DNA of 10,908 nt from an uncultured Prevotella sp. (GCA_900541335.1 UQJC01000059.1:1-10908), one strand, 5' to 3'. Numbered from the stretch's first letter, positions 1 to 7,028 are shown. Program-made: numbers and translations. The notes: generated from the letters alone by a model not told the origin.

Positions 1-357
1 TAACGTTTTACACGGTTAGGCAGGTGTTTTGCCAATTCTTCGCCATTCCATACCGTGTTCAGCAAGAATGTACCGTTCTCACGCAAACCGCGAGTCACAT
101 CGTACATACGCAGGTAAGCCTGAACGTGGCAAGCCACAAAATTCGGTGTGTTTACCAAATAGGTAGAGCGGATCGGATGATCACCGAAACGCAGGTGAGA
201 ACAAGTGAAACCGCCGGATTTCTTAGAGTCGTAAGAGAAATAAGCCTGGCAATATTTATTTGTATTGTCACCGATGATCTTGACTGAATTCTTGTTGGCA
301 CCGACAGTACCGTCTGCACCCAAACCGTAGAACTTAGCTTCGAACATGCCTTCGCCA
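1..357 (-). other. nifJ: Pyruvate:ferredoxin oxidoreductase (NifJ/PFOR) gamma-domain segment
   Basis: Read on the minus strand from about 357 to the edge, the translation contains FYGLGADGTVGANKNSVKII, then YDSKKSGG, SHLRFG, RSTYLV, NFVACHVQAY and GTFLLNTVW. These are the characteristic conserved stretches of the POR gamma domain of homodimeric PFOR, which converts pyruvate and CoA to acetyl-CoA, CO2 and reduced ferredoxin. In the roughly 1,190-residue enzyme this block lies about one third of the way in, so the N-terminal domain with the pyruvate/thiamine contacts is missing. There is no start codon of its own in a plausible context; it continues the symporter reading frame. The C-terminal part lies outside the window. 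Confidence 0.85.
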
Positions 358-2081
358 CCCATGGTACAATAGAGGGTGGTAACGACTGCCATGAGTACGA
401 TGCAGATATAGATGTCGATACCTGTTACCGCCGTCAGTGCGAGGGAAGGAAGATACAGCACCAGCGCCATGCGCGCCACCATAAAGATGATAAAGAGTGC
501 CGAAGCCATGAGCCGCGTAGGTGCGTTGAAACGAAGTTCCAGGTATTCATAGGCACTTGTCACGTTGAGACGACGGAAGAACGGCAGATAATATTTGATA
601 ACCGGGAAGGAGACAAACAAAATCGTCACCAACATCGGGTAATACGTCCAGTCGGTTGCGTATGCCTTGGCGGGGTACGCCATATAAGTGATGGCACTCA
701 GCATCGTAGCATAGATACTGATACCTGCCGCCCACCAGGGTATGCGTCCTCCGCCCTTAAAGAAGTCGTCGGCATCGCCCTCTCGGCGCATAAAGTAGTA
801 ACCCAATGCTACCATGGCAAGGAGGTAAGCAATCAGTACCGACCAGTTCAGCCAACCGAAGGTGGGGCGCATCGTCATCTTGACCGCCGTCACGTCTTTC
901 GAGCGGATACCTGGCTTGGTCTCTCCGTTGACCACAATCCACTCATTACCAGCCTGAATGAGTCCAGCGCCGGCACGAGCCAAGAGCGGCGAACGGCTTT
1001 CGGTCACCCAGGTATCGGTAATCGTATGGTAGATGAGCAATTCGTCCTGAAAGCGATACCAGCCCTCAGGGTGTGTGAGGTAGGCTTGTTGTTCAGCCTT
1101 CAGCACCTTCAAGCGTTCAGCCTTGAGCGAATCGGGCTGACGTTTCAGCTCCGCCTCCAGCAGCTTGATGTCTGTCGGCAGATTGAGTGCCCTTTCAAAG
1201 ATTTGGCGGTTGACACCACCGATACAAACAATGTGTGCACAGCCCGAGCTAACCGCTTGCGCACCGACCAGAGCCAAGGTGTCGCGTGTACCATGGGGAA
1301 TCATGGGAGCCACGCGTTGCCAACGTTCGCGCTTCAAGTCGTAACACCAGCCATCGCTGTGCACTTTGGCCCGGCTGCTTGTTGTTGCGGGCGCATAGCC
1401 GCCCAATACGTACAGACTGTTTCCTGTTGCCGTCTTTTGTACAGCCACAGCGGGTTGCAGTCTGGCTTCTCCCGGGAAATCAGGGATACGTTCCCACTCT
1501 TCTCCTTTCGGGTACGGCAGGCGGAACACCGCATTACTGGGTTCACCGTCAGTTTGACCACCGGCTACATAGATATAATTGTCCGCGTAGTAGCCCGACA
1601 TATTGTCAAGTGCCACGGGAAGAGAAGGCAAGTATTCAAATTCAATTTCGTTTTGGCTGTTCAGTCGCATGACGAGTCCGTCCGAACAGCTGGTATAACC
1701 GTCTGTACCGCCTACACAAGCCACGCCGTCAGGCACTGAAACGCTGACTCCATAGCCTACAGCGTCGGGAAACTCCCCTTTCTTCACCCATTGGGCATTC
1801 GCCTGGTTGTAAGGAGACAAGATATAAATGTCCCGGTAAAACTTTTTGGTTCCCCCTTCTGCGGCGGGACGGTTGGGAAAGTTGCAGCCACCTGACACCC
1901 ACAGCGCACCATTGGCATAGCCCACATAGGGAGCCGAAACGCCCTGTTGAGTGTTTCCTGCCTTTAGAGCAGGAAGGGAACGAAAGGTGACAGAGTTAAA
2001 GGGGTTGTCGTTGGCTGGAGCCTGTTGTGCATGTGCCAGGGTTGCTACAAGAAATGCAATCAGACAGAGCAATTGTTTCAT
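1..2081 (-). CDS. Secreted Kelch mutarotase / sodium-solute symporter, fused in frame to a pyruvate:ferredoxin oxidoreductase segment (3' end outside window)
   Basis: One uninterrupted minus-strand frame starts at ATG 2081 (an in-frame ATG at 2087 is equally possible) and is still open at the left edge. Residues 1-18 form a signal peptide (MKQLLCLIAFLVATLAHAQ). Roughly residues 20-400 show Kelch-type blades (WVSGG, CVGGTDG, YVAGGQTDG, YVLGG, CIGG), as in the cyclically permuted YjhT/NanM sialic acid mutarotases of Bacteroidales. About residues 405-576 hold some five membrane segments of an SSS-family symporter, ending in LYCTMGG, where the family normally continues with more helices. From about residue 577 the protein is instead pyruvate:ferredoxin oxidoreductase (see the 1-357 entry). 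Expected role of the front part: convert sialic acid anomers in the periplasm and import them with sodium. With fewer than half of the usual helices, the symporter is very unlikely to work as drawn. The neighbouring lyase gene supports the sialic acid role. Domain calls are firm; whether the fusion is biological is not. Confidence 0.8.
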   Translation of the reverse strand, partial: MKQLLCLIAFLVATLAHAQQAPANDNPFNSVTFRSLPALKAGNTQQGVSAPYVGYANGALWVSGGCNFPNRPAAEGGTKKFYRDIYILSPYNQANAQWVKKGEFPDAVGYGVSVSVPDGVACVGGTDGYTSCSDGLVMRLNSQNEIEFEYLPSLPVALDNMSGYYADNYIYVAGGQTDGEPSNAVFRLPYPKGEEWERIPDFPGEARLQPAVAVQKTATGNSLYVLGGYAPATTSSRAKVHSDGWCYDLKRERWQRVAPMIPHGTRDTLALVGAQAVSSGCAHIVCIGGVNRQIFERALNLPTDIKLLEAELKRQPDSLKAERLKVLKAEQQAYLTHPEGWYRFQDELLIYHTITDTWVTESRSPLLARAGAGLIQAGNEWIVVNGETKPGIRSKDVTAVKMTMRPTFGWLNWSVLIAYLLAMVALGYYFMRREGDADDFFKGGGRIPWWAAGISIYATMLSAITYMAYPAKAYATDWTYYPMLVTILFVSFPVIKYYLPFFRRLNVTSAYEYLELRFNAPTRLMASALFIIFMVARMALVLYLPSLALTAVTGIDIYICIVLMAVVTTLYCTMGGEGMFEAKFYGLGADGTVGANKNSVKIIGDNTNKYCQAYFSYDSKKSGGFTCSHLRFGDHPIRSTYLVNTPNFVACHVQAYLRMYDVTRGLRENGTFLLNTVWNGEELAKHLPNRVKR

Positions 2082-2110
2082 AGACATAAATGAGGATGAA
2101 AGCGGTCAGC

Positions 2111-2187
2111 AAAAAAGAGACAGAGGAGGGATGTTCACGGGAGATTTTCCTCGGATAACCGGGTGAAACGTGCTCCCTCCTCTGTCT
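2111..2187 (-). terminator. Long terminator-like hairpin between the lyase and mutarotase genes
   Basis: Perfect 14-bp arms (2118-2131 and 2174-2187, AGACAGAGGAGGGA and its complement) enclose a 42-nt loop that can pair further (TTCAC 2134-2138 with GTGAA 2163-2167). On the minus strand the second arm is followed after one C by six T residues (2116-2111), as in a rho-independent terminator. It follows the lyase stop codon and ends about 24-30 nt before the start codon of the mutarotase/symporter gene. It should therefore reduce, or conditionally stop, read-through into that gene. I found no TAnnTTTG promoter between hairpin and start codon. Confidence 0.7.
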
Positions 2188-2223
2188 ATAATCTGGAACT
2201 AACGTTCCTAACAATAAAACCTC

Positions 2224-3138
2224 TTATCGGTTACAACGCTCGAAGAAGCCGATAGCTTCGAGTTCCTCCTTCATGCGGACTTCTTCTTCGTCCGTCATAT
2301 TTTGGAACGGCGTGCGGTTCTTACCCATGTCCAAACCAATCAGCTTCATGATGCGCTTACCGCCTACGATGTTACCGCGGAAGTGGCAGATCACGTCAAT
2401 GACATCCTGGGCAAACTCCTGCAATTCGCGAGCCTTTTCGAGGTCACCCTCCTTCCAGGCTTCGATAATGCCAGTCAGCACCTTGCCGTTGTAGTTGGTC
2501 GTGCCGCCGATGCCACCCTGTGCACCGCCCATAGCCAAACAGGGCAGGATAGTTTCGTCCTGTCCGTGGAGCATATCGTACTTACCGTTCTTATAGCGGC
2601 GGCAACGGTTGTATTCGTACAAACTTTCAAAGGTATACTTGATACCCGCAAAGTTGGGGATGCGACCGTCGACAGCCTGAAGGAAGTCGAGCATGGAGAG
2701 GTAGGCATTGTTAAAGGCGGGAATGTGGTAGTAGTAGAAGGGAAGTTCCGGAGCCCCCGAGGCAATCTCTTCGCAATACTTCACGAGCTCTTCCACACGG
2801 TTGATACGGGGGAAGGGAGTTGCCATTGCACCGATACCCCAAGCACCAATCTGCTGTGCGTGAGCGGCGAGGCGCTTGCTACTCTTCACGCAAGTGCTAC
2901 CTACGTGAACAATCACCTTAAAGTCCTTCGGGGCAGCAGCTACCCAAGCTTCGGCAAGCTGCATACGTTCCTCTTCGGTCAGCATGTAACCTTCGCCAGA
3001 GGAACCGTTGATAAACACACCTTTCAGTCCGTTGCGTGCCAAGAGTGCAGCGTAAGCGGGGATGATGTCGAGGTTGATTTCGCCTTGCTCGTTAAACGGA
3101 GTAAAAGGCGCATCAATTAAGCCATAAATTTTTTCCAT
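2224..3138 (-). CDS. nanA: N-acetylneuraminate lyase (sialic acid aldolase)
   Basis: This 304-residue protein of the DHDPS/NAL class I aldolase family has normal length and starts at ATG 3138. It cleaves N-acetylneuraminate to N-acetylmannosamine and pyruvate in the cytoplasm, the first step of sialic acid catabolism. Visible motifs are the carboxylate-binding GSSGEG loop (residues 45-50), the Tyr of YYYHIP (Tyr137, followed by HIP) and the Schiff-base Lys167 in GIKYT. GQDE at 192-195 and the GGIGGTTN turn (208-215) fit the sugar-binding side. The YHIP sequence and the adjacent mutarotase/symporter favour the lyase over dihydrodipicolinate synthase. The Bacteroides fragilis equivalent is called nanL. 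It lies between the regulator gene and the mutarotase gene, all on the same strand. Its own promoter is predicted at 3423-3452, giving a leader of roughly 280 nt. The exact substrate remains an inference from family and context. Confidence 0.92.
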   Translation of the reverse strand: MEKIYGLIDAPFTPFNEQGEINLDIIPAYAALLARNGLKGVFINGSSGEGYMLTEEERMQLAEAWVAAAPKDFKVIVHVGSTCVKSSKRLAAHAQQIGAWGIGAMATPFPRINRVEELVKYCEEIASGAPELPFYYYHIPAFNNAYLSMLDFLQAVDGRIPNFAGIKYTFESLYEYNRCRRYKNGKYDMLHGQDETILPCLAMGGAQGGIGGTTNYNGKVLTGIIEAWKEGDLEKARELQEFAQDVIDVICHFRGNIVGGKRIMKLIGLDMGKNRTPFQNMTDEEEVRMKEELEAIGFFERCNR

Positions 3139-3227
3139 TATTGTGCTGAAGATTTGTTCGCTTGACGCGAATTGTTTGAATATGCTGGTTTAATCCTGGT
3201 CTTTTTAATTCATGCCAGTATCGTTGT

Positions 3228-3275
3228 GCAGTTGAGTGACGAAGTCATGTAAGTAGCCCCATGAAGTCACCCTGC
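3228..3275 (-). promoter_or_regulatory. Imperfect hairpin in the lyase leader
   Basis: Three nested pairs of arms can form: GCAG 3228-3231 with CTGC 3272-3275, GTGAC 3236-3240 with GTCAC 3266-3270, and TCATG 3245-3249 with CATGA 3260-3264. It lies within the predicted transcript upstream of the lyase, some 90-140 nt before its start codon. It could be an RNA fold or an operator palindrome; nothing in the sequence decides between them. Confidence 0.35.
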
Positions 3276-3422
3276 AACCTTTCACTTCGATGCTTTCACA
3301 CGCTAATCATCTATAGAAAGACCTTTTATTTATAGGTCAGAGGAAACTGTCCCCCTGCCGCGTTTATATCTCATTTTGCTGTCAATCAATCAGGGTTGTC
3401 AAGGCCTTCAGTTTGTATGTTG

Positions 3423-3452
3423 CAAAAGTAGTCATTTTGCAAAGAGCGCAAA
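3423..3452 (-). promoter_or_regulatory. Bacteroidetes-type promoter for the lyase gene
   Basis: On the minus strand TTTG (3452-3449) is followed after 18 nt by TACTTTTG (3430-3423), an exact match to the TAnnTTTG -7 box. The spacing is one base shorter than the usual 19-21. Transcription would begin near 3416 and leave a leader of about 280 nt. The rest of the 3139-3620 gap holds the hairpin at 3228-3275, a weak GACCT/AGGTC stem near 3330-3346 and no credible gene. Confidence 0.6.
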
Positions 3453-3620
3453 TCATTTCGATGAATATTTTTATTTATTCATCCATCTCAAAACTTAGAG
3501 TAATCGCTTCGCCAACTTACTTCTGGTGGTTCTCACCTTTAAGTTCGCAGGCATAGCAGGTCTGTTTTACAGGGCATCGCTGTCAGGTTACACACCTTAC
3601 AGGTGGTTTTGCCGTAGCCC

Positions 3621-4763
3621 TTATTTCTCCGTCAGTTCCGGTTGCTTCGTCGTTTCCTCTGGATGCAATTGGTTGTACTGTTCGATAAATTCCACCAACC
3701 CCTTGCCCTCGTAGCGTTCGAAACTCGTGATGGCCGTCTGATTGTGGCGGAAGCCCACCTGCGTGTGTTGCTTCACGTCCGTAATGATGCCTTGTTCGAT
3801 GCGGCGGCGCAATTCAGCCACACGGTAACGGCTGATGTATTCATGGATGTCGTTGTAGCCTTGCGAGCGAATGGTTTGCAAGGCAACGTGACGGTTGAAA
3901 CCCACCAGCCTGCAAAGACGTTCGCGATTGAAAAGCGGGTCGAGAAAGGGTTTATCATGTTGCATGATGTACTCCATCACCTCAAAGCGTTGCAAGTTCG
4001 CCTCATTGAAGTCGTCTGCTTCCGACTGAGTAATCTGTTCCTTCGTCGGGGGCGTTTGTACCTCGCGGAAGGTAGGGTAGGATATGGATTCGACCGTAGG
4101 CCGGAGGATGCGGAAGAAGAGGAACATGTTGACCAACGTGAAGAGCAACATGTAAATGGTCAATAAAACCGGGTTAAAGCGCACCGTGATGCAGACAAAG
4201 AACACACTGACCAGTCCCAGTGCCGACCCGTAGGCTATCAGGTCGCGCGGATACTCCATCTTGCGTGCCAGGCGGTGGGGCAGGCGGAAGATGTTGACAA
4301 TATAATAGCCCGATAACAGCAGTGCGGCCAGGCGGAGCACCACGTCGCCCGAAAGGAAATAGTCGCGGAAGTCGTCGACCGTGTAGACACGCGAAAGTTC
4401 ACTACCCACAGCCGCGCCCAGTCCGTAGAGAAAAATCAGCAGAATGGCAGGACTGGCATACGCCCACATACGTCCCCACTGCAAATAGCCCGGCAAGCAT
4501 AACCCCAACGGGTAGACACTCTGCAGGTACGAGCAGACAAGCAAATAAATTAAGAGAACGGGATGAAGGATACCCAGTGTAGGGATGACGGGATGCGTAG
4601 CAAAATAAAAGAGGGCTACACAATACATCAGGCAGATTAACAACATAATCCAGGCCTGGGAAAGAAACTGTACGCTGCGACGTGCCAAATAAAAAAGCAC
4701 CAGACTCATCATGAGGTGAGCAGCCGCCGCAAATTCAGTAGTGACAAGTATCAGAGTATGCAT
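3621..4763 (-). CDS. Membrane-anchored AraC-type transcriptional regulator
   Basis: A 380-residue protein starting at ATG 4763. An upstream TTG at 4802 is in frame but would put a perfect hairpin inside the coding region, so the ATG is preferred. Residues 1-220 are strongly hydrophobic with about seven membrane segments. A polar linker follows (about 221-270). The C-terminus (about 271-360) reads as an AraC-type double helix-turn-helix (LCRLVGFNRHVALQTIRSQG ... VGFRHNQTAITSFERYEGKG), somewhat degenerate in the first helix. Such proteins probably sense a signal at the membrane and bind DNA while anchored there. It is immediately upstream of, and on the same strand as, the sialic acid lyase and transporter genes, so control of that module is the simplest inference. 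No ligand-binding domain I can name is visible. The family is reasonably sure; the target genes are inferred. Confidence 0.8.
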   Translation of the reverse strand: MHTLILVTTEFAAAAHLMMSLVLFYLARRSVQFLSQAWIMLLICLMYCVALFYFATHPVIPTLGILHPVLLIYLLVCSYLQSVYPLGLCLPGYLQWGRMWAYASPAILLIFLYGLGAAVGSELSRVYTVDDFRDYFLSGDVVLRLAALLLSGYYIVNIFRLPHRLARKMEYPRDLIAYGSALGLVSVFFVCITVRFNPVLLTIYMLLFTLVNMFLFFRILRPTVESISYPTFREVQTPPTKEQITQSEADDFNEANLQRFEVMEYIMQHDKPFLDPLFNRERLCRLVGFNRHVALQTIRSQGYNDIHEYISRYRVAELRRRIEQGIITDVKQHTQVGFRHNQTAITSFERYEGKGLVEFIEQYNQLHPEETTKQPELTEK

Positions 4764-4765
4764 AG

Positions 4766-4792
4766 AAAAACCGAGGAGAGAACCTCTCCTCG
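4766..4792 (-). terminator. Perfect hairpin with T tract directly before the regulator start codon
   Basis: The arms CGAGGAGAG and CTCTCCTCG (4772-4780 and 4784-4792) pair perfectly over 9 bp with a 3-nt loop. On the minus strand a G and five T residues (4770-4766) follow, then CT and the ATG at 4763. This has the form of an intrinsic terminator in the regulator's leader and suggests attenuation or start-codon occlusion. The opposite strand lacks a T tract after the stem. Confidence 0.6.
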
Positions 4793-4876
4793 CAAAAGTC
4801 AAGATAGAAAAGAGAAAAGTGACAGGGGTATGAAGGGCCTCAAACGCTTTCGTGAAGAGCGAAATGAGGAGTTGAG

Positions 4877-4884
4877 CAAAAGTA
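4877..4884 (-). promoter_or_regulatory. Candidate -7 box for the regulator gene
   Basis: TACTTTTG on the minus strand (4884-4877) matches TAnnTTTG exactly and lies about 115 nt before the regulator ATG, so the hairpin at 4766-4792 would be in its leader. No clear TTTG lies 19-21 nt upstream, so the call rests on the -7 box alone. Confidence 0.4.
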
Positions 4885-4926
4885 TAAAACTTTTCCGAAA
4901 GGAATCGGACAGGTAAAATTTATTTG

Positions 4927-4934
4927 TATTTTTG
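4927..4934 (+). promoter_or_regulatory. Candidate -7 box for the acyltransferase operon
   Basis: TATTTTTG matches the TAnnTTTG -7 box on the plus strand, about 127 nt before the acyltransferase start at 5061. No good -33 TTTG is seen at the right distance. It lies back to back with the minus-strand box at 4877-4884, as expected for a divergent promoter region. Confidence 0.4.
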
Positions 4935-4999
4935 CATCACTTTTGACCATCCTTAGGCTCTGTTCCCAAAGCCTTTTGTAAAGGGTGATTATCGACCTT

Positions 5000-5040
5000 T
5001 CAGCTCCTTCGGCTTCGCTTTCTCGGAGGGAAGGAACTGA
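5000..5040 (+). promoter_or_regulatory. Stem-loop in the acyltransferase leader
   Basis: TCAG 5000-5003 pairs with CTGA 5037-5040 and TCCTTC 5005-5010 with GAAGGA 5030-5035, separated by one mismatch. The loop is 19 nt. It ends 20 nt before the GTG start at 5061 and could affect translation. No T tract follows, so it is not a terminator. Confidence 0.3.
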
Positions 5041-5060
5041 CCCAAACCCCACAACATCTC

Positions 5061-5897
5061 GTGAAGAACCAGGTATTTAAAATAGACATCGACCAAATAC
5101 TCCATGCCAAGGCGGGTAAAAAGGCCCGTTACGTGCCGCGCTTCGTTACTTCTTGGCTCAAACGCATAGCTCACCAGGAAGAGATCAACCAATTCTTAGA
5201 GCAGGTAGGAGATACGCAAGGCGTACCTTGGTTGGATGCCGTGATGAACTTTCTGGATGTCAAGTTGGAAGTTCATGGCTTGGAGAATTTGCCGGATGAT
5301 AGCCAGGGAGCTCGCTATACCTTTGTGAGCAACCACCCTTTAGGCGGTCCAGACGGCATTGCCATTGGTCAGATTTTAGGTCATCACTACGACGGTCGCA
5401 TTCGTTACCTTGTCAATGACTTGCTGATGAACCTGCACGGACTGGCTCCCCTCTGCATTCCGATCAACAAGACGGGAAAGCAAAGCCGAGACTTCCCCCG
5501 TTTGGTAGAAGCCGTCTTCAGCAGTGATGCCCACATCATTATGTTCCCAGCCGGACTCTGTTCGCGACGCGAAAAAGGCATTGTACGTGACCTTCCGTGG
5601 AACAAAACCTTCATTACGAAAAGCATCGAAACCCGTCGTGACGTTGTGCCCATCTACTTTGGAGGCTGCAACTCCGACCGTTTTTATCGCTGGGCTGGAT
5701 TTGGCAAGCGGTTAGGATTGAAGTTTAACATCGCTATGCTCTTTCTAGCTGACGAAACATTCCGTCACCGACACAAAACATTCCAGGTATACATCGGACG
5801 TCCCATTCCCTGGCAAACGTTTGATGCGTCCCGCAAGCCTGCCCAATGGGCTCAGTATGTACAAGACGAAGTTTATCGACTAAACACAGGTAAGTAA
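5061..5897 (+). CDS. glsA: PlsC-type O-acyltransferase, probably of glycine/amino-acid lipid synthesis (GlsA-like)
   Basis: A 278-residue protein of the lysophospholipid acyltransferase superfamily. The start is GTG at 5061; the frame upstream is open only back to a stop at 4986 and has no ATG, and MKNQVFKIDID is a typical beginning for the Bacteroidales family. The acyl-transfer motif is NHPLGGPDG (His92, Asp98), with one residue more than the classical HX4D; this form is usual in the hemolysin/OlsF-like branch. FPAG (162-165) replaces the FPEG motif that contacts the phosphate of glycerol phosphate, which fits an amino-acid lipid acceptor. The gene ends 6 nt before the N-acyltransferase gene, so the two are almost certainly co-transcribed. 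In Bacteroides thetaiotaomicron the equivalent pair makes glycine lipids: GlsB N-acylates glycine and GlsA adds the second, ester-linked acyl chain. Ornithine or serine-glycine products are alternatives. The family is firm, the exact product inferred. Confidence 0.82.
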   Translation: MKNQVFKIDIDQILHAKAGKKARYVPRFVTSWLKRIAHQEEINQFLEQVGDTQGVPWLDAVMNFLDVKLEVHGLENLPDDSQGARYTFVSNHPLGGPDGIAIGQILGHHYDGRIRYLVNDLLMNLHGLAPLCIPINKTGKQSRDFPRLVEAVFSSDAHIIMFPAGLCSRREKGIVRDLPWNKTFITKSIETRRDVVPIYFGGCNSDRFYRWAGFGKRLGLKFNIAMLFLADETFRHRHKTFQVYIGRPIPWQTFDASRKPAQWAQYVQDEVYRLNTGK

Positions 5898-5903
5898 ATC
5901 ACC

Positions 5904-6881
5904 ATGCAACCCATCATACCTCCCGTAGACAAAGCACTCCTCAAGCAGGAGCTAACCCCCGAACGCCGCTTACGCGCCACCAATAAGGCGGGTAACGAAA
6001 TCTATATCATCACCTATCAGCAGGCACCCAACGTCATGCGTGAAATTGGCCGCCTGCGCGAAATCGCTTTCCGTGCTGCCGGTGGCGGTACAGGGATGGA
6101 GTTAGATTGGGACGAGTTTGATACCTGCGAACATCCCTATTACCAACTCATTGTCTGGGACCCTGAGGAAGAATTGATTCTGGGCGGATACCGCTTTCTT
6201 CCGGGTAAGGAAATCGAATACGATGAGAAGGGACAGCCTCGTTTGGCGACAGGTCACATGTTCCACTTCTCCGAGAAGTTCCTCGACACGTACATGGCCG
6301 ATACCGTGGAGTTGGGACGTTCCTTTGTCACGTTAGAGTATCAAAGTACCCGTGCCATGAGCAAGGGTATCTTTGCACTGGACAATTTGTGGGACGGACT
6401 GGGTGCCTTGACCGTCATCATCCCCAATCTGAAGTACTTCTTTGGTAAGATGACCATGTATCCCTCCTTCAATCGCCAGGCACGCGACATGATTCTCTAC
6501 TTCCTCAAAAAACATTTTGGCGATACCGAGAAGCTCGTCACCCCGATCACTCCCCTCCACATCGAGACACCCGAAGAAGAACTGCGTCAACTCTTTACCT
6601 GCGACGACTTCAAGTCCGACTATCGCATCCTCAACAAGGAAGTGCGCAAGTTAGGTTACAACATTCCGCCCCTTGTCAATGCTTATATGGGGCTCAGTCC
6701 CACAATGCGTGTGTTTGGAACTGCTGTCAACCACGAGTTTGGCGAAGTCGAAGAGACGGGCATCTTCATTGCCGTCGACGAAATTTTAGCCGAGAAGCGT
6801 ATGCGTCACATTGACACCTTCGCTACGGAACATCCCGACAGCCTCAACCTCTTCGAGGAAGTCTTTCAAAAGAAGCAGTAA
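5904..6881 (+). CDS. glsB: N-acyltransferase of glycine/amino-acid lipid synthesis (GlsB/OlsB-like, GNAT fold)
   Basis: A 325-residue protein related to the hemolysin-like acyltransferases (Acetyltransf_5), starting at ATG 5904, six bases after the preceding stop. Recognisable parts are GGYRF (94-98), HMFHFSEKF (118-126) and ELGRSFV (136-142), the conserved core of OlsB/GlsB-type enzymes. It is expected to transfer a 3-hydroxy fatty acid from acyl carrier protein to the amino group of glycine (or a related amino acid), giving the monoacyl substrate of the O-acyltransferase encoded just upstream. In some Bacteroidetes the two activities are fused (OlsF/GlsF); here they are separate. The C-terminal extension (about 215-325) is typical of the Bacteroidales proteins. 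A stem with arms in 6881-6919 follows and overlaps the last base of the stop codon. Confidence 0.85.
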   Translation: MQPIIPPVDKALLKQELTPERRLRATNKAGNEIYIITYQQAPNVMREIGRLREIAFRAAGGGTGMELDWDEFDTCEHPYYQLIVWDPEEELILGGYRFLPGKEIEYDEKGQPRLATGHMFHFSEKFLDTYMADTVELGRSFVTLEYQSTRAMSKGIFALDNLWDGLGALTVIIPNLKYFFGKMTMYPSFNRQARDMILYFLKKHFGDTEKLVTPITPLHIETPEEELRQLFTCDDFKSDYRILNKEVRKLGYNIPPLVNAYMGLSPTMRVFGTAVNHEFGEVEETGIFIAVDEILAEKRMRHIDTFATEHPDSLNLFEEVFQKKQ

Positions 6882-6919
6882 GGGATGGGGGTAGGCCCGT
6901 GAACCGGCTTCCCATCCCT
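6881..6919 (+). terminator. Stem-loop at the end of the acyltransferase operon
   Basis: Perfect 9-bp arms AGGGATGGG (6881-6889) and CCCATCCCT (6911-6919) begin at the last base of the glsB stop codon. There is no T tract afterwards, so it is either an atypical terminator or a transcript-end stabilising hairpin. Confidence 0.45.
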
Positions 6920-6952
6920 CGAACGTGCATCCGGTGGGTAGAATATTGATTT

Positions 6953-6960
6953 TAGTTTTG
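6953..6960 (+). promoter_or_regulatory. Candidate -7 box in the glsB-rpoD gap
   Basis: TAGTTTTG matches TAnnTTTG exactly. No -33 TTTG is seen at proper distance. If active it would start a transcript near 6967 that runs through the palindrome at 6987-7028 and other foldable sequence, with no gene for more than 500 nt. Confidence 0.25.
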
Positions 6961-6986
6961 CCCCCTCCCTTCTTTATCATCGTTTC

Positions 6987-7028
6987 CCATGAAGTTTGGT
7001 GCAGTGAGTCACGCACCAGGCTTCATGG
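6987..7028 (+). repeat. 42-nt imperfect palindrome upstream of rpoD
   Basis: CCATGAAG (6987-6994) pairs with CTTCATGG (7021-7028) and GGTGC (6998-7002) with GCACC (7013-7017), separated by a 3x3 internal loop. The central GTGAGTCAC is itself a near palindrome. No T tract follows on either strand, so this is not a plain terminator. More pairing sequence lies downstream (CCGAA/TTCGG near 7072-7086, CCGTCC/GGACGG near 7088-7126). The whole 6920-7260 stretch has no credible reading frame and may hold a small RNA or operator. Confidence 0.45.

Noticed and set aside
1026..1739. Plus-strand 237-codon open frame
   Set aside because: It is antisense to the well-supported Kelch domain gene and has no family features.
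2302..3120. Plus-strand 272-codon open frame
   Set aside because: It is the antisense shadow of the N-acetylneuraminate lyase, whose catalytic motifs are all on the minus strand.
3621..4802. TTG start at 4802 for the membrane regulator
   Set aside because: The extra 13 residues are encoded largely by a perfect hairpin plus T tract, and the ATG at 4763 gives a natural start into the first membrane segment.
4840..5052. Minus-strand 70-codon open frame in the divergent promoter region
   Set aside because: It covers both candidate -7 boxes and the leader stem, and its sequence has no recognisable features.
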